From NCBI RefSeq assembly GCF_918698155.1, contig NZ_CAKKLX010000009.1:1-64000 (forward strand): DNA of 64,000 bases, in the 5' to 3' direction. The translations under genes were made by a program, and so were the position numbers. The stretch is from Roseomonas sp. CECT 9278 (GTDB lineage: Bacteria > Pseudomonadota > Alphaproteobacteria > Acetobacterales > Acetobacteraceae). Below the pieces are notes generated by a model that saw nothing but the letters and a program-made list of their open reading frames with translations, did not search any database and was not told the origin of the DNA. Numbering within the stretch: the stretch's first letter is position 1; every line of letters starts with the position of its first letter. Positions 33,504 to 42,500 of this stretch are shown piece after piece.

Positions 33504-34748
33504 TCAGGCCGCCGGCTTGGGCGCGCGCGGGCGGGGCGCACGCTCGCTTTCCGTCTTCAACTGCCCGCAGGCCGCCAGGATGTCGCGCCCGCGCGGGCGG
33601 CGGATCGGGCTGGAGTAGCCGGCATCGTTCAGGATGCCGGCGAAGCGCTGGATCGCTTCGCTGGTGCTGGTCCTGTAGGCGCTGCCGGGCCAGGGATTGA
33701 ACGGGATCAGGTTCACCTTGGCCGGGATGCCGCGCAGCAGGCGCACCAGCTCGCGCGCCTCGGCCTCGCTGTCGTTCACGCCGCGCAGCATGACGTATTC
33801 GAAGGTGATGCGCCGCGCGTTCGAGGCACCGGGATAGCGCCGGCAGGCCGCCAGCAAATCCTCGATCGGGTATTTGCGGTTCAGCGGCACGATTTCGTCG
33901 CGCAGTTCGTTCGTCACGGCATGCAGCGAGACCGCCAGGCCGACGCCCAGCTCCGCCCCGCAGCGATCCATCATCGGCACCACGCCGGAGGTGGACAGCG
34001 TGATGCGCCGGCGCGACAGGCCGATGCCCTCGTGGTCCATGATGATGCGCAGCGCCTTGGCCACGTTCTCGTAGTTGTAGAGCGGCTCGCCCATGCCCAT
34101 CACGACGATGGTGGACAGCAGCCGCGGCGCGCCATCCTTGGGCGAGGGCCATTCGCCGTAGGAATCCCGCGCCGCCATGAACTGACCGACGATCTCGGCC
34201 GCGCCCAGGTTGCGCACCAGTTTCTGCGTGCCGGTGTGGCAGAAGGTGCAGGACAGGGTGCAGCCGACCTGGGTGGAGATGCAGACCGCGCCGCGATCCT
34301 CCTCCGCCGAGGGGATGTAGACCGTCTCGATGCGCTGTGCGTCGCGGAAGGCGAAGACCCATTTGCGCGTGGAATCGGTGCTGTCCTGCCGGGTCGCGAC
34401 CTCCGGCCGGCCGACCACGAAGCGTTCCGCCAGCCTGGCCTGCATGGGCTTGGCGATGGTCGTCATCTTCGCGAAGTCGGTCTCGCCCTGGTGGTAGATC
34501 CAGTGCCAGACCTGCTTGGCGCGGAAGGGCTTTTCGCCGATCGCGGCCATTTCGGCGGCGAGTTCCTCGCGCGACAGGCCGACCAGGTCGCGGCGGCCAT
34601 CGGGCAGGGTGGCGGGCGGCGGGGCGAAGATCGCGGCCTTGGCGAGGATGCGGGCGCGCTCGGCATCCAGCAGGCCATCGGTGGTCGCGCTGGTCGCCGT
34701 GCTGCCGGCGTCCATGCTCACCGTCGCTCCACCGCCTCCGGGGCTCAT
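33504..34748 (-). CDS. rlmN: 23S rRNA (adenine2503-C2)-methyltransferase RlmN
   Basis: A 414-residue radical-SAM enzyme. The [11 protein letters not shown] loop holds the three iron-sulfur cysteines. [16 protein letters not shown] in the N-terminal RNA-binding part, [15 protein letters not shown], the [17 protein letters not shown] segment and the catalytic Cys near AACGQLKTE at the end all fit RlmN. It methylates A2503 of 23S rRNA and A37 of some tRNAs. ATG 34748 overlaps the ialB-like stop (ATGA); a second ATG at 34715 is possible because the first 30 residues are poorly conserved. Confidence 0.95.
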   Translation of the reverse strand: MSPGGGGATVSMDAGSTATSATTDGLLDAERARILAKAAIFAPPPATLPDGRRDLVGLSREELAAEMAAIGEKPFRAKQVWHWIYHQGETDFAKMTTIAKPMQARLAERFVVGRPEVATRQDSTDSTRKWVFAFRDAQRIETVYIPSAEEDRGAVCISTQVGCTLSCTFCHTGTQKLVRNLGAAEIVGQFMAARDSYGEWPSPKDGAPRLLSTIVVMGMGEPLYNYENVAKALRIIMDHEGIGLSRRRITLSTSGVVPMMDRCGAELGVGLAVSLHAVTNELRDEIVPLNRKYPIEDLLAACRRYPGASNARRITFEYVMLRGVNDSEAEARELVRLLRGIPAKVNLIPFNPWPGSAYRTSTSEAIQRFAGILNDAGYSSPIRRPRGRDILAACGQLKTESERAPRPRAPKPAA

Positions 34749-35278
34749 CGCCGCGGCGGCGACGCCGGGCATTCCTGGCTGATGGCGTCGTAGGCGGCCG
34801 AGAAGCCGGTCAGGCTGAAGGTGTCGGTGGCGGTGCCGCGCCCGCCGGCCCGCGGGCCGCGCGCCACGGCATTGGCGCCGCCACGGAAGGCGGCCACCGC
34901 GGCACGCCCGTCGCGTGCGAAGGCGGAATTGCCGCCGGTGTAGAACGGCAGTTCGCGGCTGCCCACGGCGACCGTGACCGCCGCGTTGCGCGGATAGGCA
35001 TAGCCCGCCGAGAGCGCCACCTGGTCACGGCTCGCGGCCCGGTGGGTGACGGTGAGGATCACGCCGTCCCGCGCCGGGTCGGACCGCGACGCGCGGGTGA
35101 AGGCGTAGCACACCTTCTGCCCGGCCTCGGTATGCACCGCGGCGATCCAGTCCTGGAAATCGCCCAGCCGTCGCGGACCCTGCTGCGCCGGCGCGGCGCC
35201 CGCGGGTGCGCGCTGCTGCGCGATGGCCGGCACGGCGACCAGGGCGGACAGGGCGAGGCAGAGGATGGCGGCGCGCAT
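34745..35278 (-). CDS. IalB-family (invasion-associated locus B) periplasmic protein
   Basis: A 177-residue protein with a signal peptide ([17 protein letters not shown]). The mature part matches the IalB pattern: [22 protein letters not shown], a ...[23 protein letters not shown] strand pair, [15 protein letters not shown], and a C-terminal [19 protein letters not shown] with a closing Cys. IalB was named for erythrocyte invasion in Bartonella, but the family is widespread in free-living alphaproteobacteria and its general function is unknown. It is coupled to rlmN by a 4-base overlap. ATG 35278 starts the leader. Confidence 0.85.
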   Translation of the reverse strand: MRAAILCLALSALVAVPAIAQQRAPAGAAPAQQGPRRLGDFQDWIAAVHTEAGQKVCYAFTRASRSDPARDGVILTVTHRAASRDQVALSAGYAYPRNAAVTVAVGSRELPFYTGGNSAFARDGRAAVAAFRGGANAVARGPRAGGRGTATDTFSLTGFSAAYDAISQECPASPPRR

Positions 35279-35413
35279 GGGCGGTGTTCTACGAAGCCCG
35301 GGCGCGCGGGGCAACCGCGCCGCGCCGGGGGAGCGCCGCGCCAAGGCGCCGGCGCCGTCCCGCGACGCCATGGCTGGCTGGCCGTCCGCCGCGTCCCGGC
35401 GTAACAGGCCGCC

Positions 35414-36652
35414 ATGACCGACGCCGCCGACGCCGCCCTGGCCGCCCAGTACGAGGCCTACCCCTATCCCCTGCGCGACCCGCGGGACGAGGCGAAGCGC
35501 CTGGTGGTCGGCAGCCCGTCACACCTGCGCGAGGTCGACCACTGGATCTTCGGCGCCCGCCGCCCGGCCGCCACGCCGCTGCAGGCCCTGGTGGCCGGTG
35601 GCGGGTCGGGCGATGCCACCGTGATGCTGGCGCAGCAGCTGGCCTGGGCTGGGCGGCCGGGCGGCGTGACCTGGCTCGATCGTTCCGCCGCCGCGCGCAA
35701 GGTGGCCGGGGCGCGGGTGGCGGCCCGGTCGCTGTCCAACGTGACCTTCGCCGAGGCGTCGATCCTGGACCTGCCGGGCAGCGGGCTCGGGCCCTTCGAC
35801 TACATCGATTGCTGCGGCGTGCTGCACCACCTGCCGGACCCGCTGGAGGGGCTGCGGGCGCTGGTGTCGGTGCTGGCGCCGGGCGGCGGCATCGGGCTGA
35901 TGGTCTATGCGCCGCATGGCCGCACCGGCGTGTACATGCTGCAGGATGCGCTGCGGCTGCTGGCGCCGCCCGATGAACCGCCGGCGCAGCGCGTGGATGT
36001 GGCCAAGCGGTTGTGGAAGCAGGCGCCCGAGACCGCCTGGCTGCGCCGCAACCCCTGGATCACCGACCACCTGAAGGGCGGCGATGCCGGCATCTACGAC
36101 CTGTTGCTGAACCCGCGCGATGTCGCCTTCTCGGTCCCGGCGCTGGCGGCGCTGGTGGATGGCGCGGGGCTCGAGATCCGCTGCCTGGTCGAACCCTTCC
36201 GTTACGACCCGGACAGTTTCCTGACCGACCCGCGGCTGCGCGAGCGCACCGCGCGGCTGGACCCGGTTCAGCGCGCCGCCCTGGCCGAGGCGGCGGCCGG
36301 CAACATGGGCATCCACATCGCCTATTGCGTGCGGCGCGGCGAGGCGGTGCTGCCCGACTGGACCGACCCCGCCGCCGTGCCGGTGCTGCGCGAACTGGAT
36401 GCCGCGAAGGTCGCCGCCGGCATCCCGGGCGACGGCATCCTGCGCGTGGCTGCCGACGGGCTGGTGGTGCCGGTCGCGCTGCCGCGCCTGGCTGCCGCCA
36501 TCATCGCGCGGGTCGATGGCCGGCGGTCGGTCGGTGAAATCGGCGACCAGCTCGCGGCCAACGGCGTCTCGCGCGAGGTCTTCGCGAAGGATTTCGCCGC
36601 CCTGGCGCGGGCGCTGGAGCGCGTCAACCGGCTGCTGCTGGCGGCCGCCTGA
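35414..36652 (+). CDS. SAM-dependent methyltransferase with C-terminal extension
   Basis: A 412-residue protein. The N-terminal two thirds is a class I methyltransferase: YEAYPYPLRDPRD start, ALVAGGGSGDATVML as the SAM-binding loop, then TWLDRSAAARKVAGAR, DYIDCCGVLHHLPDP and LAPGGGIGLMVY. The C-terminal ~90 residues (about 320-412) resemble a small winged-helix domain (DGRRSVGEIGDQLAANGVSREVFAKDF). The YPYP opening is common in a family of uncharacterised bacterial methyltransferases. Substrate unknown. It stands alone on its strand. Confidence 0.8.
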   Translation: MTDAADAALAAQYEAYPYPLRDPRDEAKRLVVGSPSHLREVDHWIFGARRPAATPLQALVAGGGSGDATVMLAQQLAWAGRPGGVTWLDRSAAARKVAGARVAARSLSNVTFAEASILDLPGSGLGPFDYIDCCGVLHHLPDPLEGLRALVSVLAPGGGIGLMVYAPHGRTGVYMLQDALRLLAPPDEPPAQRVDVAKRLWKQAPETAWLRRNPWITDHLKGGDAGIYDLLLNPRDVAFSVPALAALVDGAGLEIRCLVEPFRYDPDSFLTDPRLRERTARLDPVQRAALAEAAAGNMGIHIAYCVRRGEAVLPDWTDPAAVPVLRELDAAKVAAGIPGDGILRVAADGLVVPVALPRLAAAIIARVDGRRSVGEIGDQLAANGVSREVFAKDFAALARALERVNRLLLAAA

Positions 36653-36841
36653 CGGGGCGTCCGGCGACCAGTTCGCGCGCTGCTGCCGTCTCGTGCCGAT
36701 GCGCCCGCCCGATCCCGGGCCGGCCTGCGCGCCGCTCGGTCGGGCATCGCGCCGCGACCTGCCTGAACGCCGCCGCGACGTGCTGGCCGCCGCGCGCGTT
36801 CTCCCGGAAGATGGCACCAGACATGGCCAGGAGGGCCTCGC

Positions 36842-37402
36842 ATGACGGTGATCGTTGGTTTGTCCGGGAGCCTGCGCGGCGGCTCGCTCAACACCGCGCT
36901 GCTCAAGGCGGCGCAAGGGCTGATGCCGCCGGGCGCGCGCCTCGATGTCGCGACCCTGCAAGGAATTCCGCTTTATGACGGCGACCTGGAGGCGGCGCAG
37001 GGCCTGCCCGCCGCGGTGACGGCGCTGAAGGACCGGATTGCCGCGGCGCAGGGCCTGCTGCTGGTGACGCCGGAATACAACAACGGCATCCCGGGCGTGT
37101 TCAAGAACGCGATCGACTGGCTGTCGCGGCCGTCATCCGACATTGCGCGGGTGTTCGGCGGCAGGCCGGTCGGGCTGATCGGCGCCTCGCCGGGCGGGTT
37201 CGGCACCATGCTCGCGCAGAATGCGTGGCTGCCGGTGCTGCGGACGCTGGGCACGGAGCTGTGGACCGGCGGGCGGCTCATGGTGTCGCGCGCGGGTGGC
37301 GTGTTCGATGCCGGCGGGGCGCTGACGGATGCCGCGGTCGAGAAGCAACTGCGCGGCTACATGGAGGGCTTCACGGCCTACGTCGCGGCGCGGGCGGCGT
37401 AG
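36842..37402 (+). CDS. NAD(P)H-dependent FMN reductase (ChrR/YieF-like)
   Basis: A 186-residue flavodoxin-fold protein. The FMN phosphate loop GLSGSLRGGSLNTALLKAA is at the N-terminus and VTPEYNNGIPGVFKNAIDWLSRP is the flavin-contacting motif of the NADPH-dependent FMN reductase family, followed by PVGLIGASPGGFGTMLAQ. Enzymes of this type reduce quinones, chromate, azo dyes or free FMN. Nothing nearby narrows the substrate. The transcript probably ends at the inverted repeat near 37506-37561. Confidence 0.92.
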   Translation: MTVIVGLSGSLRGGSLNTALLKAAQGLMPPGARLDVATLQGIPLYDGDLEAAQGLPAAVTALKDRIAAAQGLLLVTPEYNNGIPGVFKNAIDWLSRPSSDIARVFGGRPVGLIGASPGGFGTMLAQNAWLPVLRTLGTELWTGGRLMVSRAGGVFDAGGALTDAAVEKQLRGYMEGFTAYVAARAA

Positions 37403-37505
37403 ACCGCGTCCGATCAGCGGGACCGTCGGGTCGCGTCGCGACGGGCGCGGCCCAACGTGTCGGCCGCGCTGCGGCGAGCGGTGGCATCGCCGGTCATGCG
37501 GCGCG

Positions 37506-37561
37506 GCTAGAGCATGCTACGTTCGCTCGCGCTCACTTCGCAGGCTCTAGCCTGTTGTTTT
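37506..37561 (+). terminator. terminator-like inverted repeat after the FMN reductase gene
   Basis: GCTAGAGC (37506-37513) pairs exactly with GCTCTAGC (37544-37551) across a 30-base loop, and the following bases CTGTTGTTTTC are T-rich, unusual for this genome. It lies about 100 bases past the stop. A short-repeat origin is an alternative to a true terminator. Confidence 0.45.
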
Positions 37562-37579
37562 CAGAGCATCTTCACGCGT

Positions 37580-37599
37580 TCAGAAGATTCGATCTGATC
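37580..37599. repeat. short intergenic repeat, copy 2
   Basis: TCAGAAGATTCGATCTGATC is the reverse-complement partner of the element at 10415-10434 (17 of 20 identical). It lies just past the cmk stop on the cmk transcript side. A preceding AGAGCATCTTCACGCG stretch may be part of the same repeat. Confidence 0.45.
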
Positions 37600-37609
37600 G
37601 GGATCTGCC

Positions 37610-38281
37610 CTAAGCCCCCAGCCGCGCGCGCACCAGCCGCAGCGCCTCGGCGAAGGCGGCATCGGCATCCAGCGTGGTGGTGTCGAGCTGCAGCGCATCC
37701 GCCGCCGGGCGCAGCGGTGCCACCGGGCGGTTGGCGTCCTGTGCGTCGCGATCGCGGATCTCGGCCTCGACCTGCGCGGGGTCGGCGGCCACGCCGCGGC
37801 CGGCCAGTTCCAGGAAACGCCGGCGCGCGCGTTCCGCGACGCTGGCCGTGACGAACAGCTTCGCCGCCGCGTCGGGAAACACCACGGTCCCGATATCGCG
37901 CCCATCCAGCACCGCGCCATGGGCGCGGCCGAAATCGCGCTGGAAATCCAGCAGCGCGGCGCGCACCGCCGGGATGGCGGCGACCGCGCTGGCCGCCATG
38001 TCGGCCAGCGGGCCGCGCAGGTCGGCGCGGGCCAGGTCCTCGGGCACCAGGGCGCGGGCCGCGGCCTCGGCGATCGTGGCGTCGCGCGGGTCGGCGCCGG
38101 CATCCAGCACGCGCCGCCCGACCGCGCGATACAGCAGGCCGGTGTCGAGGTAGGGCAGGCCCAGCGCCGCCGCGAGCCGGCGCGCCAGGGTGCCCTTGCC
38201 CGCCGCGGCCGGTCCATCCACCGCGATGATCGCGCGCGGCGCGGGGTCAGGCGCCGGCAATCGGCCCGCCCGGCGCGCCAT
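37610..38281 (-). CDS. cmk: cytidylate kinase
   Basis: A 223-residue nucleoside monophosphate kinase. The P-loop is [15 protein letters not shown] (Lys29). [13 protein letters not shown] binds CMP, and [15 protein letters not shown] and the [16 protein letters not shown] lid segment are typical of bacterial Cmk. It converts CMP/dCMP to the diphosphates. The gene overlaps the 3' end of aroA by 35 bases on the same strand, a common alphaproteobacterial pair. The usual downstream neighbour rpsA is absent here. Confidence 0.95.
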   Translation of the reverse strand: MARRAGRLPAPDPAPRAIIAVDGPAAAGKGTLARRLAAALGLPYLDTGLLYRAVGRRVLDAGADPRDATIAEAAARALVPEDLARADLRGPLADMAASAVAAIPAVRAALLDFQRDFGRAHGAVLDGRDIGTVVFPDAAAKLFVTASVAERARRRFLELAGRGVAADPAQVEAEIRDRDAQDANRPVAPLRPAADALQLDTTTLDADAAFAEALRLVRARLGA

Positions 38282-39605
38282 TGCCCACCAGCCCGTTCAT
38301 CAGCACTGCGAAGCCGGGGAAGGAGGTGTCGATGAAGGCGGCATCATCCACCGTCACCGGCATCCGCGCGCCCAGGCCCATCACCAGCGCCGCCATGGCG
38401 ATGCGGTGGTCCATGTGCGTCTCGACCGTGCCGCCGCCGGGAATGGCGCCGCCGGTGCCCTGCACGATCAGGTCGTCGCCCTCGATCGCCGCGGTCACGC
38501 CGTTCACCGCCAGCAGCGCGGCGGTGGCGGACAGGCGGTCGCTTTCCTTCACGCGCAGTTCCGCCAGGCCCTTCATGCGGGTGATGCCCTGCGCGGCGGC
38601 GGCGGCCACGGCCAGCACGGGGTATTCGTCGATCATCGACGGCGCGCGGCCGGGCGGGACGGTCACGCCGGTCAGCTGCGTGTATTCCGCGACGATGTCG
38701 CCGACCGGCTCGCCGCCGGCGATGCGTTCGTTCTCGACGCGCAACGCCGCGCCCATTTCGCGCAGCGTCGCGATCAGGCCGGTGCGGAGCGGGTTGAGGC
38801 CGACATTCTCGATCACCACGCGCGATCCCGGCACCAGCAGCGCCGCCACGATGGGAAAGGCCGCCGAGGACGGGTCGCCGGGCACCACCACCGGCGCGGC
38901 CACCAGTTCCGGCTGGCCCTCCAGCGTGACCACGCGGCCGGCGGGCGTATCGGTCACGGACACCGTCGCGCCGAAATGGCGCAGCATGTTCTCGGTGTGG
39001 TCGCGCGTGGGTTCCGGTTCGACCACGCGGGTGGTGCCGGGCGCGCAGAGGCCCGCCAGCAGGCAGGCCGATTTCACCTGCGCGGAGGCGACCGGCAGCA
39101 CGTAGTCGATGGGCAGCGGGTCGGTGGCACCGCGCACGGCCAGCGGCAGGCGGCCGCCCTCGCGCGTCCAGAACTGGGCGCCGGTGGCCGAGAGCGGGTC
39201 GGTCACGCGCTTCATCGGGCGTTTCCGCAAGGAGGCATCGCCGGTCATCACCGCGAAGACCGGATGGCCCGAGATCAGCCCCAGCAGCAGCCGCGCCGCG
39301 GTGCCGGAATTGCCCATGTCCAGCACATCGGCCGGTTCCACCAGCCCGCCCACGCCGCGCCCGGCCACGCGCCAGGCGCCGGGGCCGGTCTGCGTGACCT
39401 CGGCGCCCAGGGCGCGCATGGCGGCGGCGGTGCGGAGCACGTCCTCGCCTTCCAGCAGGCCGGTGATGGTGGTGGTGCCGACCGCCATGGCGCCGAACAT
39501 CAGGGCGCGGTGGCTGATCGACTTGTCGCCCGGCACGCCGAGCCGGCCGGACAGCGGGGCGGAGGGGGCGGCGGCACGAAGCGGCCTCGGCGCGGGATCG
39601 GACAT
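38247..39605 (-). CDS. aroA: 3-phosphoshikimate 1-carboxyvinyltransferase (EPSP synthase)
   Basis: About 452 residues. It resembles the CP4-like class II EPSP synthases: [20 protein letters not shown] near the start, [27 protein letters not shown], and [17 protein letters not shown] with [11 protein letters not shown]. It makes EPSP from shikimate-3-phosphate and PEP in aromatic amino-acid synthesis. The PEP-binding loop reads GNSGTAAR, with Gly where CP4 has Ala, the ordinary glyphosate-sensitive residue. ATG 39605 is used; an in-frame GTG at 39623 is possible. It is transcribed with cmk and divergent from the TIGR02300-type gene. Confidence 0.95.
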   Translation of the reverse strand: MSDPAPRPLRAAAPSAPLSGRLGVPGDKSISHRALMFGAMAVGTTTITGLLEGEDVLRTAAAMRALGAEVTQTGPGAWRVAGRGVGGLVEPADVLDMGNSGTAARLLLGLISGHPVFAVMTGDASLRKRPMKRVTDPLSATGAQFWTREGGRLPLAVRGATDPLPIDYVLPVASAQVKSACLLAGLCAPGTTRVVEPEPTRDHTENMLRHFGATVSVTDTPAGRVVTLEGQPELVAAPVVVPGDPSSAAFPIVAALLVPGSRVVIENVGLNPLRTGLIATLREMGAALRVENERIAGGEPVGDIVAEYTQLTGVTVPPGRAPSMIDEYPVLAVAAAAAQGITRMKGLAELRVKESDRLSATAALLAVNGVTAAIEGDDLIVQGTGGAIPGGGTVETHMDHRIAMAALVMGLGARMPVTVDDAAFIDTSFPGFAVLMNGLVGNGAPGGPIAGA

Positions 39606-39715
39606 GGCTTGGGCGTTTGACACGCCCCGGCATCGCGTGGCAATGCGCCCGACCTTTTGGAAATCCGCGACGAGGCACCACCCCCCGGCCCCGTTGCGCG
39701 AGACGGATGTGATCC

Positions 39716-40042
39716 ATGGCGAAGCCTGAACTCGGCCTGAAGCGCAGCTGCGTCTCCTGCGGCACCAGGTTCTACGACCTGGCGCGCGCGCCTGCCGTCT
39801 GCCCGAAATGCGGCACGGAGCAGCCGGCGGAGCAGCCGCGCCTGCGCCGCGCCGCCGCCACGCCCATCCCGGACGAGAAGCTGAAGAAGCGCGCCGTCGC
39901 CGCGGAGGCGGAGGGCGAGGAGCTCGAGGTGGAGGATGTCGAGGGCGACGAGGCGATCGAGGACGCCGAGGAGCTCGAGGACGAGGCGGACGGCATCGAC
40001 GAGGCGATCGAGGTCGAGACCGAGCGCGACGAAGAGACGTAA
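39716..40042 (+). CDS. TIGR02300-type acidic zinc-ribbon protein
   Basis: A 108-residue protein. Two C-x-x-C pairs ([12 protein letters not shown] and VCPKCG) form a small zinc ribbon with the conserved FYDL...PAVCPKCG pattern. The C-terminal 60 residues are extremely acidic (Glu/Asp), probably disordered. The family is specific to alphaproteobacteria and usually lies beside aroA, as here. Function unknown; a transcription or RNA-related role is only a guess. A tandem repeat array begins 8 bases after the stop. Confidence 0.9.
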   Translation: MAKPELGLKRSCVSCGTRFYDLARAPAVCPKCGTEQPAEQPRLRRAAATPIPDEKLKKRAVAAEAEGEELEVEDVEGDEAIEDAEELEDEADGIDEAIEVETERDEET

Positions 40043-40049
40043 CTTTTTT

Positions 40050-40590
40050 GCCCTCAGGCGCCGGGCGCCCGCGGATCGCTGCGCGATCCTAGTTTCTTTG
40101 CCCTCAGGCGCCGGGCGCCCGCATGCGCGGGCTCGGCTTGCGCGCCACGCACGGGTGCGCCGGGCGCGGCTGATGGGTTGGGCGCGGTCGCGCCGTGCGC
40201 TCCCGGATCGCTGCGCGATCCGTTTTGTCTGCCCTCAGGCGCCGGGCGCCCGCATGCGCGGGCTTGGCTTGCGCGCCACGCTTGGGTGCGCCGGGCGCGG
40301 CTGATGGGTTGGGCGCGGTCGCGCCGTGCGCTTCCGGATCGCTGCGCGATCCGTTTTGTCTGCCCTCAGGCGCCGGGCGCCCGCATGCGCGGGCTTGGCT
40401 TGCGCGCCACGCACGGGTGCGCCGGGCGCGGCTGATGGGTTGGGCGCGGTCGCGCCGTGCGCTCCCGGATCGCTGCGCGATCCGTTTTGTCTGCCCGTAG
40501 GCGTTGGGCGCCCGCATCCGCGGGCTTGGCTTGCGCGCAACGCGCTGTTGAACCCATCGCGACAGGTTGTCTCGGCGCGGTCGCGCCATA
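40050..40590 (+). repeat. tandem array of the 131-bp multi-hairpin element
   Basis: Full units start at 40100, 40231 and 40362, each at exactly 131-base spacing; a shortened unit (internal deletion) starts at 40050 and a degenerate one at 40493. Each unit begins GCCCTCAGGCGCCGGGCGCC and contains hairpins GCCCGC/GCGGGC, GGCGC/GCGCC and GGATCGC/GCGATCC. 131 is not a multiple of 3, so no frame is conserved and the long reading frames across it are not genes. Related copies are at 28291-28421 and, inverted, 58094-58363. From 40591 to 40735 I see nothing beyond the sod leader. Confidence 0.88.
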
Positions 40591-40735
40591 CGCCACCGAA
40601 CCGCCGCGCGACCCGCCGTTCTGCGCAGGTCGCGGGCGATGTCGGCGCGCCACGCGTTCCGTCCGCCGGCACAACGCGCCTGTTGCCCCGACGTGGCGCG
40701 GGCGCACATTCTCCCGGCATGACAGGGAGAAACCC

Positions 40736-41461
40736 ATGACCATCCTCCATCGCCGCGGCCTGTTCCTCGGTGCCGCGGGCCTTGCCGCGAGCCTCGCCGT
40801 GGCACGCCGTCCGGCCTATGCCCAGGCGCCCGCCGGGCCCTTCACCCTGCCGCCGCTGCCCTATGCGCCCAACGCGAACGAAGCCGCCATCGACGCGATG
40901 ACCATGGAGATCCACCACGCGCGCCATCACGGCGCGCAGGTGGCCGGGCTGAACGCGGCGGTGCGCGACCAGCCGCAACTGGCCGCGATGCAGCTCGACG
41001 ACCTGCTGATGCGGCTGTCCCAGGTGCCGGAGGCCATCCGCACCGCCGTGCGCAACAATGGCGGCGGCCATGCCAACCATTCGATGTTCTGGGAGATCAT
41101 GGGCGGGGCGGGCGGCGAGCCGACCGGCGACCTGAAGGCGGCGATCGACCGCGACCTGGGCGGGATGGAGAAGTTCCGCACCGACTTCAACGCGGCCGGA
41201 ATGCGCGTGTTCGGCTCGGGCTGGGTCTTCGTGACCGTGACGCCGGCCGGCGCCCTCGCGATCACGACGAAGCCCGGCCAGGACACGCCGCTGATGGACG
41301 GGCAGCGCGTGCTGATGGGCAACGACGTCTGGGAGCACGCCTACTACCTGCGCTACCAGAACCGCCGCGCGGACTACCTGGCGTCGTGGTGGAACGTGCT
41401 GAACTGGGAGAAGCTCCAGGCGCGCTACGACGCGGCGCGCGGCGGCACGCTCAGGGTCTGA
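40736..41461 (+). CDS. exported iron/manganese superoxide dismutase
   Basis: A 241-residue protein. The leader HRRGLFLGAAGLAASLAVA, ending AYAQ, has a twin-Arg motif, so Tat export is likely. The mature enzyme has the Fe/Mn-SOD ligands His60 (MEIHHARHH), His115 (GGHANHSMFW), Asp197 and His201 (NDVWEHAYY). The GGGHANHS context is more typical of Mn or cambialistic enzymes. It would remove superoxide in the periplasm, unlike the usual cytoplasmic form. GGGAGA lies 6 bases before the ATG. The upstream region is the repeat array. Confidence 0.93.
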   Translation: MTILHRRGLFLGAAGLAASLAVARRPAYAQAPAGPFTLPPLPYAPNANEAAIDAMTMEIHHARHHGAQVAGLNAAVRDQPQLAAMQLDDLLMRLSQVPEAIRTAVRNNGGGHANHSMFWEIMGGAGGEPTGDLKAAIDRDLGGMEKFRTDFNAAGMRVFGSGWVFVTVTPAGALAITTKPGQDTPLMDGQRVLMGNDVWEHAYYLRYQNRRADYLASWWNVLNWEKLQARYDAARGGTLRV

Positions 41462-41543
41462 CCGGGCGCGGCGGCGCGCCGAACCCGCCGCCGGGGCCAG
41501 GCTGATGCAGGACCGGCGGCACGATGCCGCGGCCCGGCCCATG

Positions 41544-42500
41544 CTATTCGCGCGTGATCCCGGTCGCGCGGATCAGGTCGCCGAAATGGCGCAGGTCGGC
41601 GGCGATGGTCGTGGCGAGCTCCTCCGGCGACCCCGCCGCGGGGGTCAGCCCGCCGGCGCGCAGGCGGTCCTGCATCTCGGGCGCGGCGACTGCCTGGCGC
41701 ATCGCGGCATTCAGCCTGGCCACCAGCGCTGGCGGCAGCCCGGCCGGGCCGGCCAGCGCGAACCAGTTGGGCCGCAGCGCCTCGGGCGCGATCCCCGCCT
41801 CCGCCATGGTCGGGACGTTCGGGAATTGCGGCAGCCGCGCCGTGCCGCCGGCCCCCAAGGCCGCCAGCCGTCCATCCTGCACCAGCGCCGCCACCGAGGG
41901 CGGCGTGGACACCAGCAGCGCCACGTCGCCTGCCACCGTCGCCGTCGCTGCCGGGCCGGTGCCGCGATAGGGCACGTGCAGCATCCGGATGCCGGCATCG
42001 CGCGCGAAGGCCGCGGCATTGAGGTGCGGGATGCTGCCCACCCCGGTGCTGCCGTAGGCGAGCTCCCGCCGCCGCGCCAATTCGACCAGCTGGGCTAGCG
42101 AGGTGACGCCGAGCCCCGCATTCACCACCAGCACGTAGTGGCCGGTGGTGGCGATGCCGATGGGCGCGAAGGCGCGGTCCGCGTCGTAGGGCAGCGGCGC
42201 GTGCAGGACCGGGTTGACCGAGAATACCTCGCCCGGCGCGACGAGCAGGGTGGTGCCGTCGGGCGTGGACCGCACCACCGCCTCGGCGGCCAGGATGCCG
42301 TTCGCGCCGGGGCGGTTCTCGACCAGGATCGTGCGTTGCAGCGGCCCGGCCATGTGCTGCGCCAGCAGCCGCGCGGTCAGGTCCACCGCGCCGCCCGGGG
42401 CGACGGACACGATCAGGCGGATCGGGCGCGTGTCGGCCTGCGCCAGCGCGGGCAAAGGCAGCAACGTGGCGAACAAGGCGCGGCGGGCGATGCGGGTCAT
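41544..42500 (-). CDS. Bug-family substrate-binding receptor
   Basis: A 318-residue periplasmic receptor with a signal peptide (ATLLPLPALAQAD). Bug landmarks: IRLIVSVAPGGAVDLTARLLAQ, ILVENRPGANGILAAEAVVRSTPDGTTLL, HVPYRGTGPAATATVAGDVALL and FPNVPTMAEAGIAPEALRPNW. Its ATG overlaps the stop of a class II aldolase gene (ATGA), so receptor and enzyme are co-translated. The likely job is to capture the carboxylate precursor that the aldolase pathway uses. No permease is adjacent. Confidence 0.9.
   Translation of the reverse strand: MTRIARRALFATLLPLPALAQADTRPIRLIVSVAPGGAVDLTARLLAQHMAGPLQRTILVENRPGANGILAAEAVVRSTPDGTTLLVAPGEVFSVNPVLHAPLPYDADRAFAPIGIATTGHYVLVVNAGLGVTSLAQLVELARRRELAYGSTGVGSIPHLNAAAFARDAGIRMLHVPYRGTGPAATATVAGDVALLVSTPPSVAALVQDGRLAALGAGGTARLPQFPNVPTMAEAGIAPEALRPNWFALAGPAGLPPALVARLNAAMRQAVAAPEMQDRLRAGGLTPAAGSPEELATTIAADLRHFGDLIRATGITRE

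Noticed and set aside
40050-40590. Possible CRISPR array
   Set aside because: Repeats are adjacent, 131 bases long and contain no unique spacers.
40104-40805. Arg/Ala/Pro-rich reading frames on both strands within the 131-bp repeat array
   Set aside because: The period is not a multiple of three and the frame changes from unit to unit; open frames result from high GC.
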